From Alopecurus myosuroides (Eukaryota > Streptophyta > Magnoliopsida > Poales > Poaceae), in the NCBI GenBank assembly GCA_028641055.1, contig CM054063.1, positions 181,604,756 through 181,668,755 on the forward strand: a stretch of DNA of 64,000 bases, read 5' to 3'. The position numbers and the translations under genes were made by a program. The notes beneath the pieces are model-generated. The model ran no database searches. It was not told where the DNA came from and was given only the letters and a program-made list of their open reading frames with translations. Below, in pieces: positions 44,404 through 54,484 of this stretch (positions are counted from its first letter, which is position 1; the number at the start of each line of letters is the position of its first letter).

Positions 44404-44936
44404 GTACTAACACTAGTTTAAATCAAATAACCATGCCATTGATAAACTAACGACATCAATCTTTGCTTAAATATCATACAAAAATTTAAGCAGAACATAA
44501 ATGGTACCACATATATGCACTTAGTTAATGAACTTAATATGTAATAACCAGACTAGAATTTATGCCCACATTCGAATGGGACAATAGAACTTGCAGATAG
44601 ACAAAATGCCATCAAAATCATGTATAGCTAATTCCTAACTTGCATATAACAATCGCTCTATTCTACAAGCTCTAGAACCCAGGACATAAAATCATTAGCA
44701 GACCTGGGAATAGATTCAAACCCGGACAAACAGTCAGTTACAAGGCTTAATGTGTATTTTTTCTATGAAATAAACTTCAACTACACTGTTCCGACCGGTG
44801 GGTAATAGGGCGCGCTGGGTTCGCAGTTGCATATGTAGAATCCCCGTCTATAGATCCAACTTGCTTGCATGTCTCTACAAACCATTGGATCTGCAATACT
44901 GAACTAGGGCTAGATATATCTGTTTAGGGAAGCACC
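44404..44936. other. intron-like AT-rich sequence of the zf-XS gene
   Basis: AT-rich and without coding character. It separates the zf-XS exon from the GC-rich exon-like block at 44937-45240. Confidence 0.4.
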
Positions 44937-45240
44937 TCATACTACTCGTCGGAGACGACCTCCTCGAACGCTGGTACCTCCCCAATGGGGTCCCCCAGAT
45001 CGGCCAGGAGAGGGATCCCGGCGCTTCCACCGCTGGAGGAGGCGATGACAGCGAACCACCATGGCCGGCCGCACTTGCGGCGACGACAGCAGTAGCCGCG
45101 ACGGCATTATTCCCCTACATTGGATCCGGACATGAGGTCCAACCGACATGGTGGGCCGCACCTTCGGCGCCCGCAGCATATTATGCGACGGCGTCCTCCA
45201 TTCCTCGCGGAACCTCCTCAAGGTTGGGGGAGAAGGAGGG
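44937..45240 (-). pseudogene. GC-rich first-exon-like block of the zf-XS gene
   Basis: The minus strand reads AVAATAVVAASAAGHGGSLS followed, after a probable one-base frame change near 45010, by ADLGDPIGEVPAFEEVVSDE, an acidic ending typical of a first exon before a zf-XS exon. A stop in frame near 45115 and the frame change indicate decay. A TATA-like 'gcatatatac' lies near 45328-45337 on the plus strand (TATATATG on minus). Linking this block to the zf-XS exon is an inference. Confidence 0.35.
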
Positions 45241-45825
45241 AGGCGTTGGGGCCGGAGCAAAGTGGGTTTTTTTTTGATAGATTTGGGGCCGGAATGGTGA
45301 GGGAGGGAGGCGATGCAAGCAGTAGGGGCATATATACTGACTGCCATTTTGAGGGCCGTTGGGCCTGCTGACGTGTGCGCATGCATGTCTCTGCATGGAT
45401 CTCCCGTGGGCTGACTTAATCAAACACAGAGTGATGTGACATTTAGTCACTGTCAAACGGGGCCACAACGAGTCAGGGCCACCTATCAGTCGAACAAATT
45501 CAGCCAAACCGAGCCAACGAATTGCTCTCTTCCTGCAAACACAACGGTCATTTGCGAGGGAGGTCAAATGGCCACCCACGGTGACGAACGTGTATACGCA
45601 CTCTACCTCGTTTTCAGTTGCCATTAGTTTTCCGTTCGTTCATCTACTCCCTTGGGTTCACACACCTTCATTCCACACACGCCTTCGATATTTAGGCGGT
45701 TGCCATTTGAAGTTGCCATTTGCGCTCCTTCCATTTATCATCTTCCCCTACTCTTCTTCCAAACCCATCGAATCCAGACTTCATCTTCCCCGACTCTTCT
45801 TTAAAGCACACGGTAGAGACTTGCC

Positions 45826-46523
45826 ATGGATGATTGCCGACCAACCACAGAGGTTATGAGCCTCCATGTCCATGGTGGCAACATGCTGTAGGTGATTTAC
45901 ACCAACGAGGAACGTGCCTTGGAGACTGTCCTGACCAATTTCGATCAATGGCTTCAGCCTGAAAAGCACAAGTTCTTGGGCCTCGACCTTTAGTACACAC
46001 GTAGCCATGCTTACAAACCCCATGATGTCACCGTCGTGCAAATCGCCATGCGCAAACACGTCCTCATGGACCACTTGTGCATGTCGCCGCAGACAGATCA
46101 TGCACGCAAGTTGCTGCAAGATTTATTTTCAGCAAAGAAGATCACGTTCGCAAGCGTGGACACGACGGGCAACAAGAAGGCTCTTGACCAATCAGGCTTC
46201 TTTGTGCCACCACAGTACCACCATGACATCCAGATGGAATTCGGGGTACCCAAAATTGGAATGGATACGCTAGCAGGAAATATCATAGACAGTTCGTACC
46301 TCAAGATGAAGTCTGGATTCCCACCAGACTCGCACCAATATTGGGAACGGAAGCTGGCTCCAACAAGCCGCAACTATGCAGCGGTGGACAGATATGTCAG
46401 CTACGAGCTATACAGAAGGATCCGAGACATGAAAAACAGTTTAGGTCCAACATGGCTGGAGAAGATCTGCCCCTAGTACAAGAGCGAAGAAAGAGCTTCA
46501 CGCCGCCGCCGCGGCAACGAGGG
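45826..46523 (+). pseudogene. 3'-5' exonuclease-like (DEDD, RNase H fold) pseudogene
   Basis: From ATG 45826 the frame reads MDDCRPTTEVMSLHVHGGNM and contains TNFDQWLQPEKHKFLGLDL, VVQIAMRKHVLMDHLC, KKITFASVDTTGNKKALDQ, FGVPKIGMDTLAG and AAVDRYVSYELYRRI. This is the layout of plant WRN/RNase D-like exonuclease-domain proteins (exonuclease I motif L-D-x-E, late Tyr/Asp motif). Stops are at 45889-45891, 45991-45993 and 46474-46476, all TAG. The second sits exactly at the catalytic Glu codon of the D-x-E motif (LGLDL*YT). After the last stop an Arg-rich tail runs to the LTR insertion at 46524. Confidence 0.7.
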
Positions 46524-47389
46524 TGTCGGGGGGCTACCCCCGAGTAGGGGTAATACTGTTGGTAAACAGTGTTCAAAATATGATTTGCTGGGTAGGCGGC
46601 TACCCGGGTATATCTGGTAGACGCTACTCGGTAAGAAGTACTGAAGGCAGAGAGACGAATGGGAGTATCGATCTGGGTCAACCGGGTAGTGCTCGGGTGA
46701 TCCGGGTAGATGGGAAGTTATCCTACTCGGGAAGGAAGTCAATGGAGCCTTTGGAGAAGATCCTGCGTGTCCCGGGGCCGTACCGGCGTGCGGTTCAACT
46801 TACTAGGAGCCTGGTTATCCGCGGTGAGACGTGTGCACAGTACGGGTGGGCAGCTGTCAAGTCCTGTCACTAACAGGGGGACAGGACATGTCAGTGACCT
46901 ACTCTGAGAGGCTGACAGGGTAGACAAGACCTATCAGCCGGACGGCGCGGCGACTTTCGGCAACGGCGTCAGCGGGAACACGGAGGCGTGCATCGTTGTC
47001 ACAGTGGTGTTGTCACTTCGTGTACTTTTAAGTGTAGTTTACTCGCTGGCCTCTGTATATAAGATGGCCAGCCCCCTCCTGCGCGAGGGACGTTGGATCC
47101 GAGCGCATTTATTGCGAGTCTTAGCAGCACACATAGAGATTGCTAGTAGCTGGCTACTCGGCTGGGAGTAGAGTTTGTACTTTCGCTACTCGGTTGAGCA
47201 TTATACAGAGAGATAGGCAGGAGTAGGGGTGTTACCTCCACACGAGGGCCCCGAACCTGGGTAGATTGTGTTGTTTGCAGTATTCCTGAGCGCGCCTACT
47301 TGGCGTGCGATCCCTCCCGGAATACCTACAGCGTCCATCGGCCCCAACATTAGCCATCCTATGGCATCTGTCTTCTCCACTCCACAACA
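46524..47389 (+). repeat. 5' LTR of gypsy element 3
   Basis: I place the start at TGTCGGGGGGCTACCC (46524), because the Arg-rich tail of the host pseudogene still reads up to 46523, and the end at CTCCACAACA (47389). An alternative start is TGTTGG at 46557, which would give a TGTTG/CAACA inverted repeat. The TATA box is TATATAA (47056-47062). The 3' end carries the 'gagggccccgaacctggg' block shared with other grass gypsy LTRs. Confidence 0.75.
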
Positions 47390-47407
47390 GTTGGCGCCCA
47401 TCGTGGG
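47390..47407 (+). promoter_or_regulatory. primer binding site of gypsy element 3
   Basis: gttggcgcccatcgtggg directly follows the LTR; TGGCGCC-type primer sites are usual for Tat/Athila elements. Confidence 0.75.
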
Positions 47408-47441
47408 GCCAGCAGCGGCGCTGGCTGGGGTGCATATTCGG

Positions 47442-49930
47442 ATGGGACCCGTTTCTCCGTCGGGGGAGCGCGTGGTTTGTGGCCTTGTCCACAGAATTGG
47501 CTCCTTCGACTTCGTCACCGACAACGCCGGCGATTTCGGCGGCAGGCCCATGCCTGCAGGCGGATCCGTCCTCTCCTTCGGCGCGCATCTGGTGTGCGTC
47601 GCCACCACCGTCATCCGCGAGTTCCCGGAGGAGGTGCTCGTCGCTGATGATCCTCCTGCTGTTCTCACTGTCCGCGGGAAGCCGGTCGGCTGCTCTGTGG
47701 GCAGCGTGGAGGTGATGATGACGGGCCCAGTTATCGATGCCGGGAAAGGCGCGCCCACTGCGCCTGAGGCCGTCGACGAGTCGGCTGCTTGCAGGGGCCA
47801 GAAGCCCTACGATATGCCCCGGAACATGCCGGGCTACGTGGATCCTTCTACGTCAACTGCGGTACCGGCTGCTCGCGTTAGCGCCAACGAACAGCTGGGG
47901 ATGCCACTCGCCACGGATGCGGATCCCGTTGTGGTGAGGGCGCAGCTCGAGCAGCAACGCCTGGCTCTACTCTTGGAGGCCCAGGAGCTGGAGAAGGTTA
48001 GGCTTGAGCTTAACCTAGATCAAAATGAGTACAATAGAGCGCATGACTTTACTCATGTTTCTAGGCATCCTAGCAAGTTAGGAACTATTCGCCGCAACCT
48101 GGGCGCGGAGCTAGCTAGAGATAGTAGGGCTGCTAGTCGATCAGCTAGTTTGAACACTATTGGTAGGCCAAAATATAGCTCCCTGCCAAAACACTTAGAG
48201 CTGCAGAGGCGGTCGCGGCCGAGTTACCAAATCTCACTGGCGAGGCTCGCGCTAGGTAGCAACAACGGCTTAATGAGCTAGTTCTAAGGCTGGCTGGCAG
48301 AATGAGACCTTCCGGCAGGCCAATCCAGGAGCCGGTGCGTCCCATGTTGTTAACTCGCATGGGGCAAGATCCGTAGACCATTCTCATCGCCACTTCCCAG
48401 AAGTGAGAGGGCCCAGAGTGTGAACTCTGGGAGAAATAAACAGATGCAGGTGTACGACCCGGCTATCGCCGTAAAACAGCACGCTGTAGAGCGGCAGCCC
48501 GGCCAAAAACACAATCCTGCAAGAGCTGGCCATCAAGCCACCAAAGCTCGCCGCGAGAGACAAGGAGGAAACCGAGATGGTCCATCTCGGCACCAGGCTG
48601 CCAACCCGGTTCAGCAGATGGTGCAGCCGCAAGCAATTGTGGCAGCGGCCAACCCGGTTTCTCTACCCGGTCCGGTGCAGCAGGACCACTACGACGACGG
48701 GTACTCGGCGATGGAGCAAGCCGAGTACGCCGATCCAAGGGATGTTACTGATCGTTTGGGTGGCCGAATGCTGGAGCCCAATGACGCAAGATACAAGCTG
48801 GATCGGATTCACCGGCCTGAGTGGATAGAAGCAAGAGGCCCACCGGGACCAAGCTGTTTCGGTCTCAGGATCATGGGAGAACGTGCTGTACCCAAGTTCC
48901 AGTTGGCCAGAGGGACCAAGTCTTATGATGGGAGCACCAAGCCGGATGACTGGCTGAACGACTACGTCACCGCTTTGCACATTGCTGGCAGTAACAGAAG
49001 ATGGGATGTGAGATACGTCCTCCAGATGCTGGAGGGTCCTGCCCGAATCTGGCTCAACAACTTGCCACGGGACAGTATCAACTACTGGCTTGACTTCTCA
49101 GAGGCCTTCATCAGCAACTTCACCAGCACATACAAGAGGCCGAATAGGCCGCAGCAGCTCTCGGCATGCAAGCAACGAGAAGAGGATACTGACCGCGAGT
49201 ATCTTACTCGGTGGAGCACACTGAGGAACACCTGCGAGGGTGTGAATGAGTCACAGACGATCGCCTGGTTTGCTCAATGATGCAGGCATGGCAGCATGTT
49301 GTGGCAAAAGCTGCAAAGGGAGATGTCGAGTACGCTCGCCGAGACGATCAAGATCGCTGATATGTATGCACTCGGCGATCCGACTCAGCCTCTGCTCAAT
49401 GCATTCGAGCCGAGAAGAAGAAACCCGGATGGTAACCGGTGAAACGACCGCCAAGACTACCGCAACAAGCGCCGAGATGATCGCCCTGATACTCGGCATG
49501 GCTCGGAGAAGGTGAATGCTGTGAACCAGGATACTGCGGCTGACGGGAGTAGCCAAAGGCAAAAAAATTGTTGGAGCCCAATACGGGCAAAACCAGAATC
49601 AGGGCCAGAACTTCAAGAAGCAGTACAATGCTCTGCAGCAGGGCAATGTTGCCCAAGAAGCCGGAGACGCCGCTCAGATATTTATCTTTGAGAACATGAA
49701 GGATGGGCCTTGCAGCTTCCATACTCCGCATCCGAGTAGGCCGGCCAACCACACAACCTGGCAGTGCAGCTGGTGGGATCGCATCAAGAGTGAAGGCTTT
49801 GGCCAACTGCCCCCTCCTCCTCCTCTTCCGCTCTCGGGATCCAATGTGCAGCCTATTCGGGAAGTTCCTCCCAGGCCGGCCGAGAACCCGAGGAGGGAGA
49901 ATGTGAATCAAGTGGCTCAGGGAGCCAACC
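47442..49930 (+). pseudogene. gag of gypsy element 3, several frame breaks
   Basis: The first part (to about 48180) is a variable N-terminus with an acidic/Gln-rich coiled-coil-like segment (RAQLEQQRLALLLEAQELEK). Near 48185 the coding frame changes; the alternative frame continues EAVAAELPNLTGEARAR and LNELVLRLAGRMRPSGRPIQ. From about 48640 the capsid-like Retrotrans_gag domain is clear in the first frame: FQLARGTKSYDGSTKPDDW, LEGPARIWLNNLPRDSINYW and CKQREEDTDREYLTRWSTLR. It has TGA at 49278-49280 and a second TGA near 49441. A frameshift near 49560 follows, then a Cys/His segment CSFHTPHPSRPANHTTWQC. The exact start codon is uncertain. Confidence 0.7.
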
Positions 49931-50006
49931 GCAACTACAACCACCGCAACAACAACACCAACAACAACAACCGCAACAGCAACAGCAACAGCAGCAGCAA
50001 CAGCAA

Positions 50007-50047
<41 letters not shown>

Positions 50048-50139
50048 ACAACAACAGCAACAACAACAACAACCGCAACTACAACCACCACAACAACAAC
50101 ACCAACAACAGCAACCGCAACAGCAACAGCAACAGCAAA

Positions 50140-50171
<32 letters not shown>

Positions 50172-50190
50172 GCAACAACAGCAGCAGCTC
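49925..50190 (+). repeat. long imperfect CAR/CAN trinucleotide tract
   Basis: About 265 bases made almost wholly of CAA, CAG and related triplets. Depending on frame it reads poly-Gln or Asn/Ser-rich, and the opposite strand reads poly-Val/Leu. It joins the gag zinc segment to the RNase H fragment and occupies the place of protease and RT. Confidence 0.95.
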
Positions 50191-50392
50191 AAGACCAAAT
50201 TCGTCTGGACACCACAAGCTGATGTGGCCTTCAAAGAACTCAAGACCATGCTGGGTAGCGCTCCCATCTTGGCGAGCCCTCTGCCTAAGGAGCCAATGCT
50301 GCTTTATATTGCAGCTACCAACCGGGTAGTCAGCGTGGTGGTGGTGGTAGAAAGAGAAGAGGAAGGAAAAACTGTGCAGCGGCCGGTGTATT
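50191..50392 (+). pseudogene. RNase H fragment of gypsy element 3
   Basis: The translation FVWTPQADVAFKELKTMLGS, APILASPLPKEPMLLYIAAT and NRVVSVVVVVEREEEGKTVQ matches the start of the retroviral-type RNase H of Tat elements (compare 7800-7960). It breaks at VQRPVY, where the CACTA terminus begins. Confidence 0.8.
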
Positions 50393-51178
50393 CACTACCA
50401 AATTCCGCGCGATCCGGAATGTTTCAATACCGTTACGGATGGGCTCCAAACCGTCGCTAAGGGCAATCCGCGACGGTTTACGCGACGGAGTGAGAACGTT
50501 CCTGATCGACTGGCACGGACGATTCTGTGACGATTAAATGAACACTAAACCGTCGCGAGCTACTGGCCGGCCCAGCACAAGGCCCAACAATGAGCGACGT
50601 TATTTTTCGTCGCAATGTGTGCACACGTGGCATCGTTTTCCGTTACCCGTTACTGACGTCACTTCCACCGTTCCTGACGTCATCATCGTCTTGACATTTT
50701 TAAAACGTCGCGATTGGAACTACCGTTACCTCCGTTTAATGACGTCATAATAAGTGTGACGTTTACTTTCTCGTCGCAAGTACAAGTAGTATAAGGTGCC
50801 ATGTGTCGCTCTCATAATGTTCCACGTATACGCTTATTCCCGACGAATTTATTACGTTGTCCGACGGTGCGACGTTTTAGTTCGTCGTAAGACGTCGCGA
50901 ATCATCAGCCAGCACGTGTAGCAACACGGCATGTCCACGTCGAAACGTTTCCGTGACGTGTTTATTTCGTCGCGATTTCCATCCAATAAGGTGTCGCCTC
51001 ATGGACGTACCATATAGTACCACGTGTCCTCGTATTCATTAGCATGGAAAATACTATACTAGTTTTCACAGCAAAGCAAACACAACAAATACATAAATTC
51101 CGAATAAGGTCACAACATAGCTCGCAGGCAAAGGCAGTCTAATACTGTTCAACAAACAACAAGCGGTTTCACAAAGGG
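50393..51178. repeat. CACTA B terminus and subterminal repeats
   Basis: The terminal CACTACCAAATTCCG is followed by inverted and direct copies of short motifs: cgtcgcga/tcgcgacg, gacgtca(t) (several between 50650 and 50750) and gcgacggttta. These are probable binding sites for the element's own DNA-binding protein, by analogy with TNPA sites in En/Spm. No gene. Confidence 0.7.
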
Positions 51179-51571
51179 CTACTCAGTTCCATATCTCGGA
51201 GGAACTTGAGCCAACATGTCGCCGATAAGGGTTTTGTACATTTCTTGACTCTTCTTCATACCTTTGTGTTCCTCCGTCATACGCAGCAATTCTTGTCGAT
51301 GCTTCATCCTATCTGCATCAGCTTGTTCTTTGGCCTGCTTCGACTCATCAACTACAGACTGCAGGTCCTGCCTCTGTTTTCTCTCAGAATCAAGTTGAAG
51401 GTGAAGCTGAGACTTTGTTGCTCTTGCACTGGTTGTGACCCCACATATGGTATTCAGGAACGAATACTTTAGACGGTTCTTGGTCAGCACGGCAACGACA
51501 GCTTCGGTGGCAGAAAGAGGTTCCTTGACAGCGCCATCTACTAAAGTACGTTCTAGCATATGATATTGCAT
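51179..51571 (-). pseudogene. C-terminal part of a CACTA Transposase_24-like (En/Spm PTTA) protein
   Basis: The frame reads KEPLSATEAVVAVLTKNRLK and YSFLNTICGVTTSARATKSQ, then a coiled coil (DSERKQRQDLQSVVDESKQA, KEQADADRMKHRQELLRMTE) and ends AQVPPRYGTE. The S-A-T-E-A-V-V-x-V-L pattern followed by a long coiled coil is what I recognise from the C-terminus of plant PTTA/En/Spm transposon proteins. The N-terminal domain is missing or lies in unrecognised upstream exons, so this is a fragment. Confidence 0.55.
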
Positions 51572-52249
51572 TTCTTCCTATAAAGCATGTAAAAGCTTTA
51601 GATGAAATAGAAGCTGAACTAGCTTGTAAGGAACATTGATATCATGAGAAGCTTGTACATAACAAAGATGCAAATAGCAGATGACAAGCAATTAAGCATG
51701 CATGACAAGCTTGTAAGGAACATAAATGAAAAACATCACATGGCAGGCATGTAAGTAAACATGGATGAAAATAGCAGATGACAAGCATGTACAGAACATA
51801 GATGAAAATAGCAGCTCACGAGGATAGATGAACTAGCAGATGAAAAGCAAGCAGCATGCATGTGCATGAACTATGAGATGACAAGCATAGGTGAAATAGC
51901 AGCAAATCGCATCAGAATTCACAAAGGGAAGCATCAGTACGTATCTAGAAGAATCTATTGAGGTAATTGTTGATCCCAGAGATAAACAGAATTCTGAGGG
52001 ACTTACAATTGCTCTTTTCACGGGCAAAGAGAATCAGATTGGAAAACTTTGGTTTTGGGGAGTTGAATGCACGAGTAGAGACCTTACTCAGTACATGGTG
52101 AAGGCTACCAAAAGACTGGGAGAGGCCAACTAAGAGAGCAATAACGGCCATAATCATGCATAGCGACAAAACATCATTAATCAAAGCATGAGGTGATATT
52201 ACAAGTCAAAAACTCAATAATAATCAAGGCTAGAGGTGACTTTGTTTAT
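51572..52249. other. CACTA intron-like region with degenerate short repeats
   Basis: Words such as 'gatgaaaatagcagatgaca' and 'agcatgcatg' recur between 51620 and 51900. At 51905-52131 the plus strand has a coding-like frame of about 70 codons (EESIEVIVDPRDKQNSEGLT, GKENQIGKLWFWGVECTSRD) that I cannot identify and that runs opposite to the CACTA genes. Confidence 0.4.
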
Positions 52250-53420
52250 AGTCATAACATGGTTTGAGCATGCGCCAAGTCAACACAAATAAATCATCAA
52301 ATGGGAATACTACAATATGATGCTTCAATATGAGAAACCAACACATGATTTAATTTTAATGGCACATTAAGCACTCTCATCTATTTGAGACTAGTCATGA
52401 TACATCATAAACAACTAAGCACACAATTAAAATAACATCAAACATGACATGCCAAAGTCTAAGCCACAGTCAAAACAAGCTTCCTATTGCACCACTATGG
52501 CATGAAATATTTTACTCTTCTCCAACACCAATCAACTAATTCGAAACAATTCTCAAAGAAAATAATCAATAAAGACCAGAAAGCTAATCATATATAACTG
52601 AAGCAAACCAACAAGATCTGAACAAACTTTGAGTGAACAACAAGAGCTAAACGTAGTACTAGCAAAAACTGAACACTCAAAGAGCAATAAAATTAAAAAC
52701 TAGAGTGTTCTAGGCAATGAAAACAGAGTGTGTTTCCCTCCAAAATAAAAAAGATGCTATAATACAACCATAAACTACAGAAAACAAAACAAAACAAAAC
52801 AAAACTGAAATCAAAATAAAATGACGCTCCAAGAATAACACATATCATGTAAAGCAATAAAAATATAGTGTCTTGAAAGAAACCTGATATTTTTGTTTAT
52901 GAAGAAGAGGATGCCTTGGGCATTCCCAAATTTGATGCTTGTACTTCTTGGATATGTCTTGGGGTGACATGGGAATCCCCAAGCTTGAGCTTTGGTCCAT
53001 CCTTCACCTCATCATATCATACTTTTCTCCCTACACTTGAAAAATTCCTCCACCTAAAACTTCTCACAATCCTCATTAGCAATGCTAGTGCATCAAAATA
53101 ACAAATCCTCTTCGTTCAATTTCAACACAAGTCTAACACTCAATTTAAAACCATTAGCTATTGTCACAACTTTTTTTGGTGGTAGCACAGAAATTTGTTT
53201 CAGGACAGCACCTTCCCCAAATCATACTAAATCGCTATTAGAGGTTACTATTGGCACAAAAACGAAATAAAAAAGATAAGAAGAGGTTGTTACCGAAGTA
53301 AAAAACTTCCAAGACACAAAAAGAACAAAAGAAAATAGAAGAAAACAAAGGGAAACCAAAGTGGGTTGCCTCCCGCAAGCGCTTTTCTTTAACGCCTTTT
53401 AGCTAGGCATGAAGAACGAA
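52250..53420 (-). other. internal noncoding region of the Athila-like element
   Basis: AT-rich and without pol domains. It includes 'ctagagtgttctaggcaatg' and 'ttgggttgcctccc'-like segments characteristic, from memory, of Athila-type elements in wheat relatives. Absence of RT and integrase suggests a nonautonomous family or a deletion. Confidence 0.5.
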
Positions 53421-54279
53421 TCAGATATTATCAATAGAATCATGGGTAGTACTCACAAAGGACTCAAAAGGTAACTTTCTTATCTTTATAGGGAAATGTC
53501 CCATTACCTTTTTAAGGTGAAACTGAAATCTTATAATTCCTTTTTTCATATCAATAATAGCACCAACGGTGCAAAGAAAAGGTCTTCCCAAAATAATAGG
53601 ACAAGAAGCATTGCATTCAATATCCAAAACAAGAAAACCAATAGGGACATAATTATCATTAGCAATAATAAGAACATCATCAATCCTTCCCAAAGGACTT
53701 TTAACAGTGGAGTCTATAAGATGCACTCCCAAAACATTCTCATCTAATTGTTTTAAATCAAGCATATCATATAAACTTTTAGGCATAATAGGATAACTTG
53801 CACCAAGATCACACAAAACATTGCAATAAAAATCATAAATCTTATTCTAATAGTGGGCTCCCAACCATCTTGTAATTTTCTAGGAACAGAGGCTTCAAGT
53901 TTGAGCCTTTCTTCATTAGCATCAATGGGAGCGTTGGTGATATGCTTAGTGAAAGCAACATTTAACTTACTAGGATTATGATCTTTAGCTAATTTTTGTA
54001 GGAACTTGGTAACGTCAGAGATGGTGCAATTATCAAAATCAAGTTTATCATCCTCAACCATGGTGGGAAAAGTTTCTACTAGAGTCATATTATCATCAAT
54101 CCCACTTCCAACAATTTTCTCACTAGAATTTTTTTTATCTCCAAACTTTTGGGACACCTTCTACCTAAATTCATGACCTCTCCAATACCATTTGTTTTGA
54201 CATCAATATGTTTTGAAGCATTAGGATACTCATTGGAACTAGTAAAGTCACAAAGCTTGATGGTATCATTGGTAGCCAT
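53421..54279 (-). pseudogene. Athila-like gag N-terminus and retropepsin protease
   Basis: It starts MATNDTIKLCDFTSSNEYPN at ATG 54279. A frame change near 54150 leads to the segment VETFPTMVEDDKLDFDNCTI, and another near 53840 restores KIYDFYCNVLCDLGASYPIM. The protease then reads NDNYVPIGFLVLDIECNASC and PIILGRPFLCTVGAIIDMKK, with the C-D-L-G-A-S active site (the Athila form of D-S/T-G-A) and the ILGRPFL motif. Two frame breaks make it a pseudogene. Direct joining of a short gag to protease is seen in nonautonomous Triticeae Athila relatives. Confidence 0.75.
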
Positions 54280-54461
54280 GCTTTCAAGATAACACAAAAT
54301 AAACTAACAACACAAATAAAATACTAAAAACTAGAGAACTAATTTTTTGGGGGGGTTTGTTAAGAGAAAACAAGACTAAACAAAAGTAAACTAAGCAAGA
54401 ACAAAACAAAATAAAGAGAGTGGAAGTGTCATACTCCCCTTGCAGCAAGCTAGAAGTCCCA

Positions 54462-54484
54462 GACAACGGCGCATAAAAATTACT
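54462..54484 (-). promoter_or_regulatory. primer binding site region of the Athila-like element
   Basis: Minus strand TTTTTATGCGCCGTTGTCTG resembles the usual Athila TGGCGCCGTTGCCGGGG primer site with several changes. Confidence 0.55.

Larger units (their letters stand above)
46524..50392 (+). mobile_element. gypsy element 3 (Tat-like), 5' half, internally deleted
   Basis: A plus-strand element: 5' LTR, primer site, gag with several disruptions, a long CAR-repeat tract and then directly an RNase H fragment. Protease and nearly all of RT are missing. The RNase H is cut by the CACTA end at 50393, so the remainder lies elsewhere, probably right of the window. It sits in the tail of the exonuclease-like pseudogene. 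Confidence 0.75.

Noticed and set aside
46557..47389. LTR of gypsy element 3 starting at TGTTGG (46557)
   Set aside because: It gives a better terminal inverted repeat, but the host pseudogene's Arg-rich frame ends at 46523, which favours 46524; kept as an alternative only.
49396..50217. Long minus-strand ORF with poly-Leu/Val/Ala tracts
   Set aside because: It is the complement of the CAR-repeat tract and of gag coding sequence on the plus strand; low complexity, no domain.
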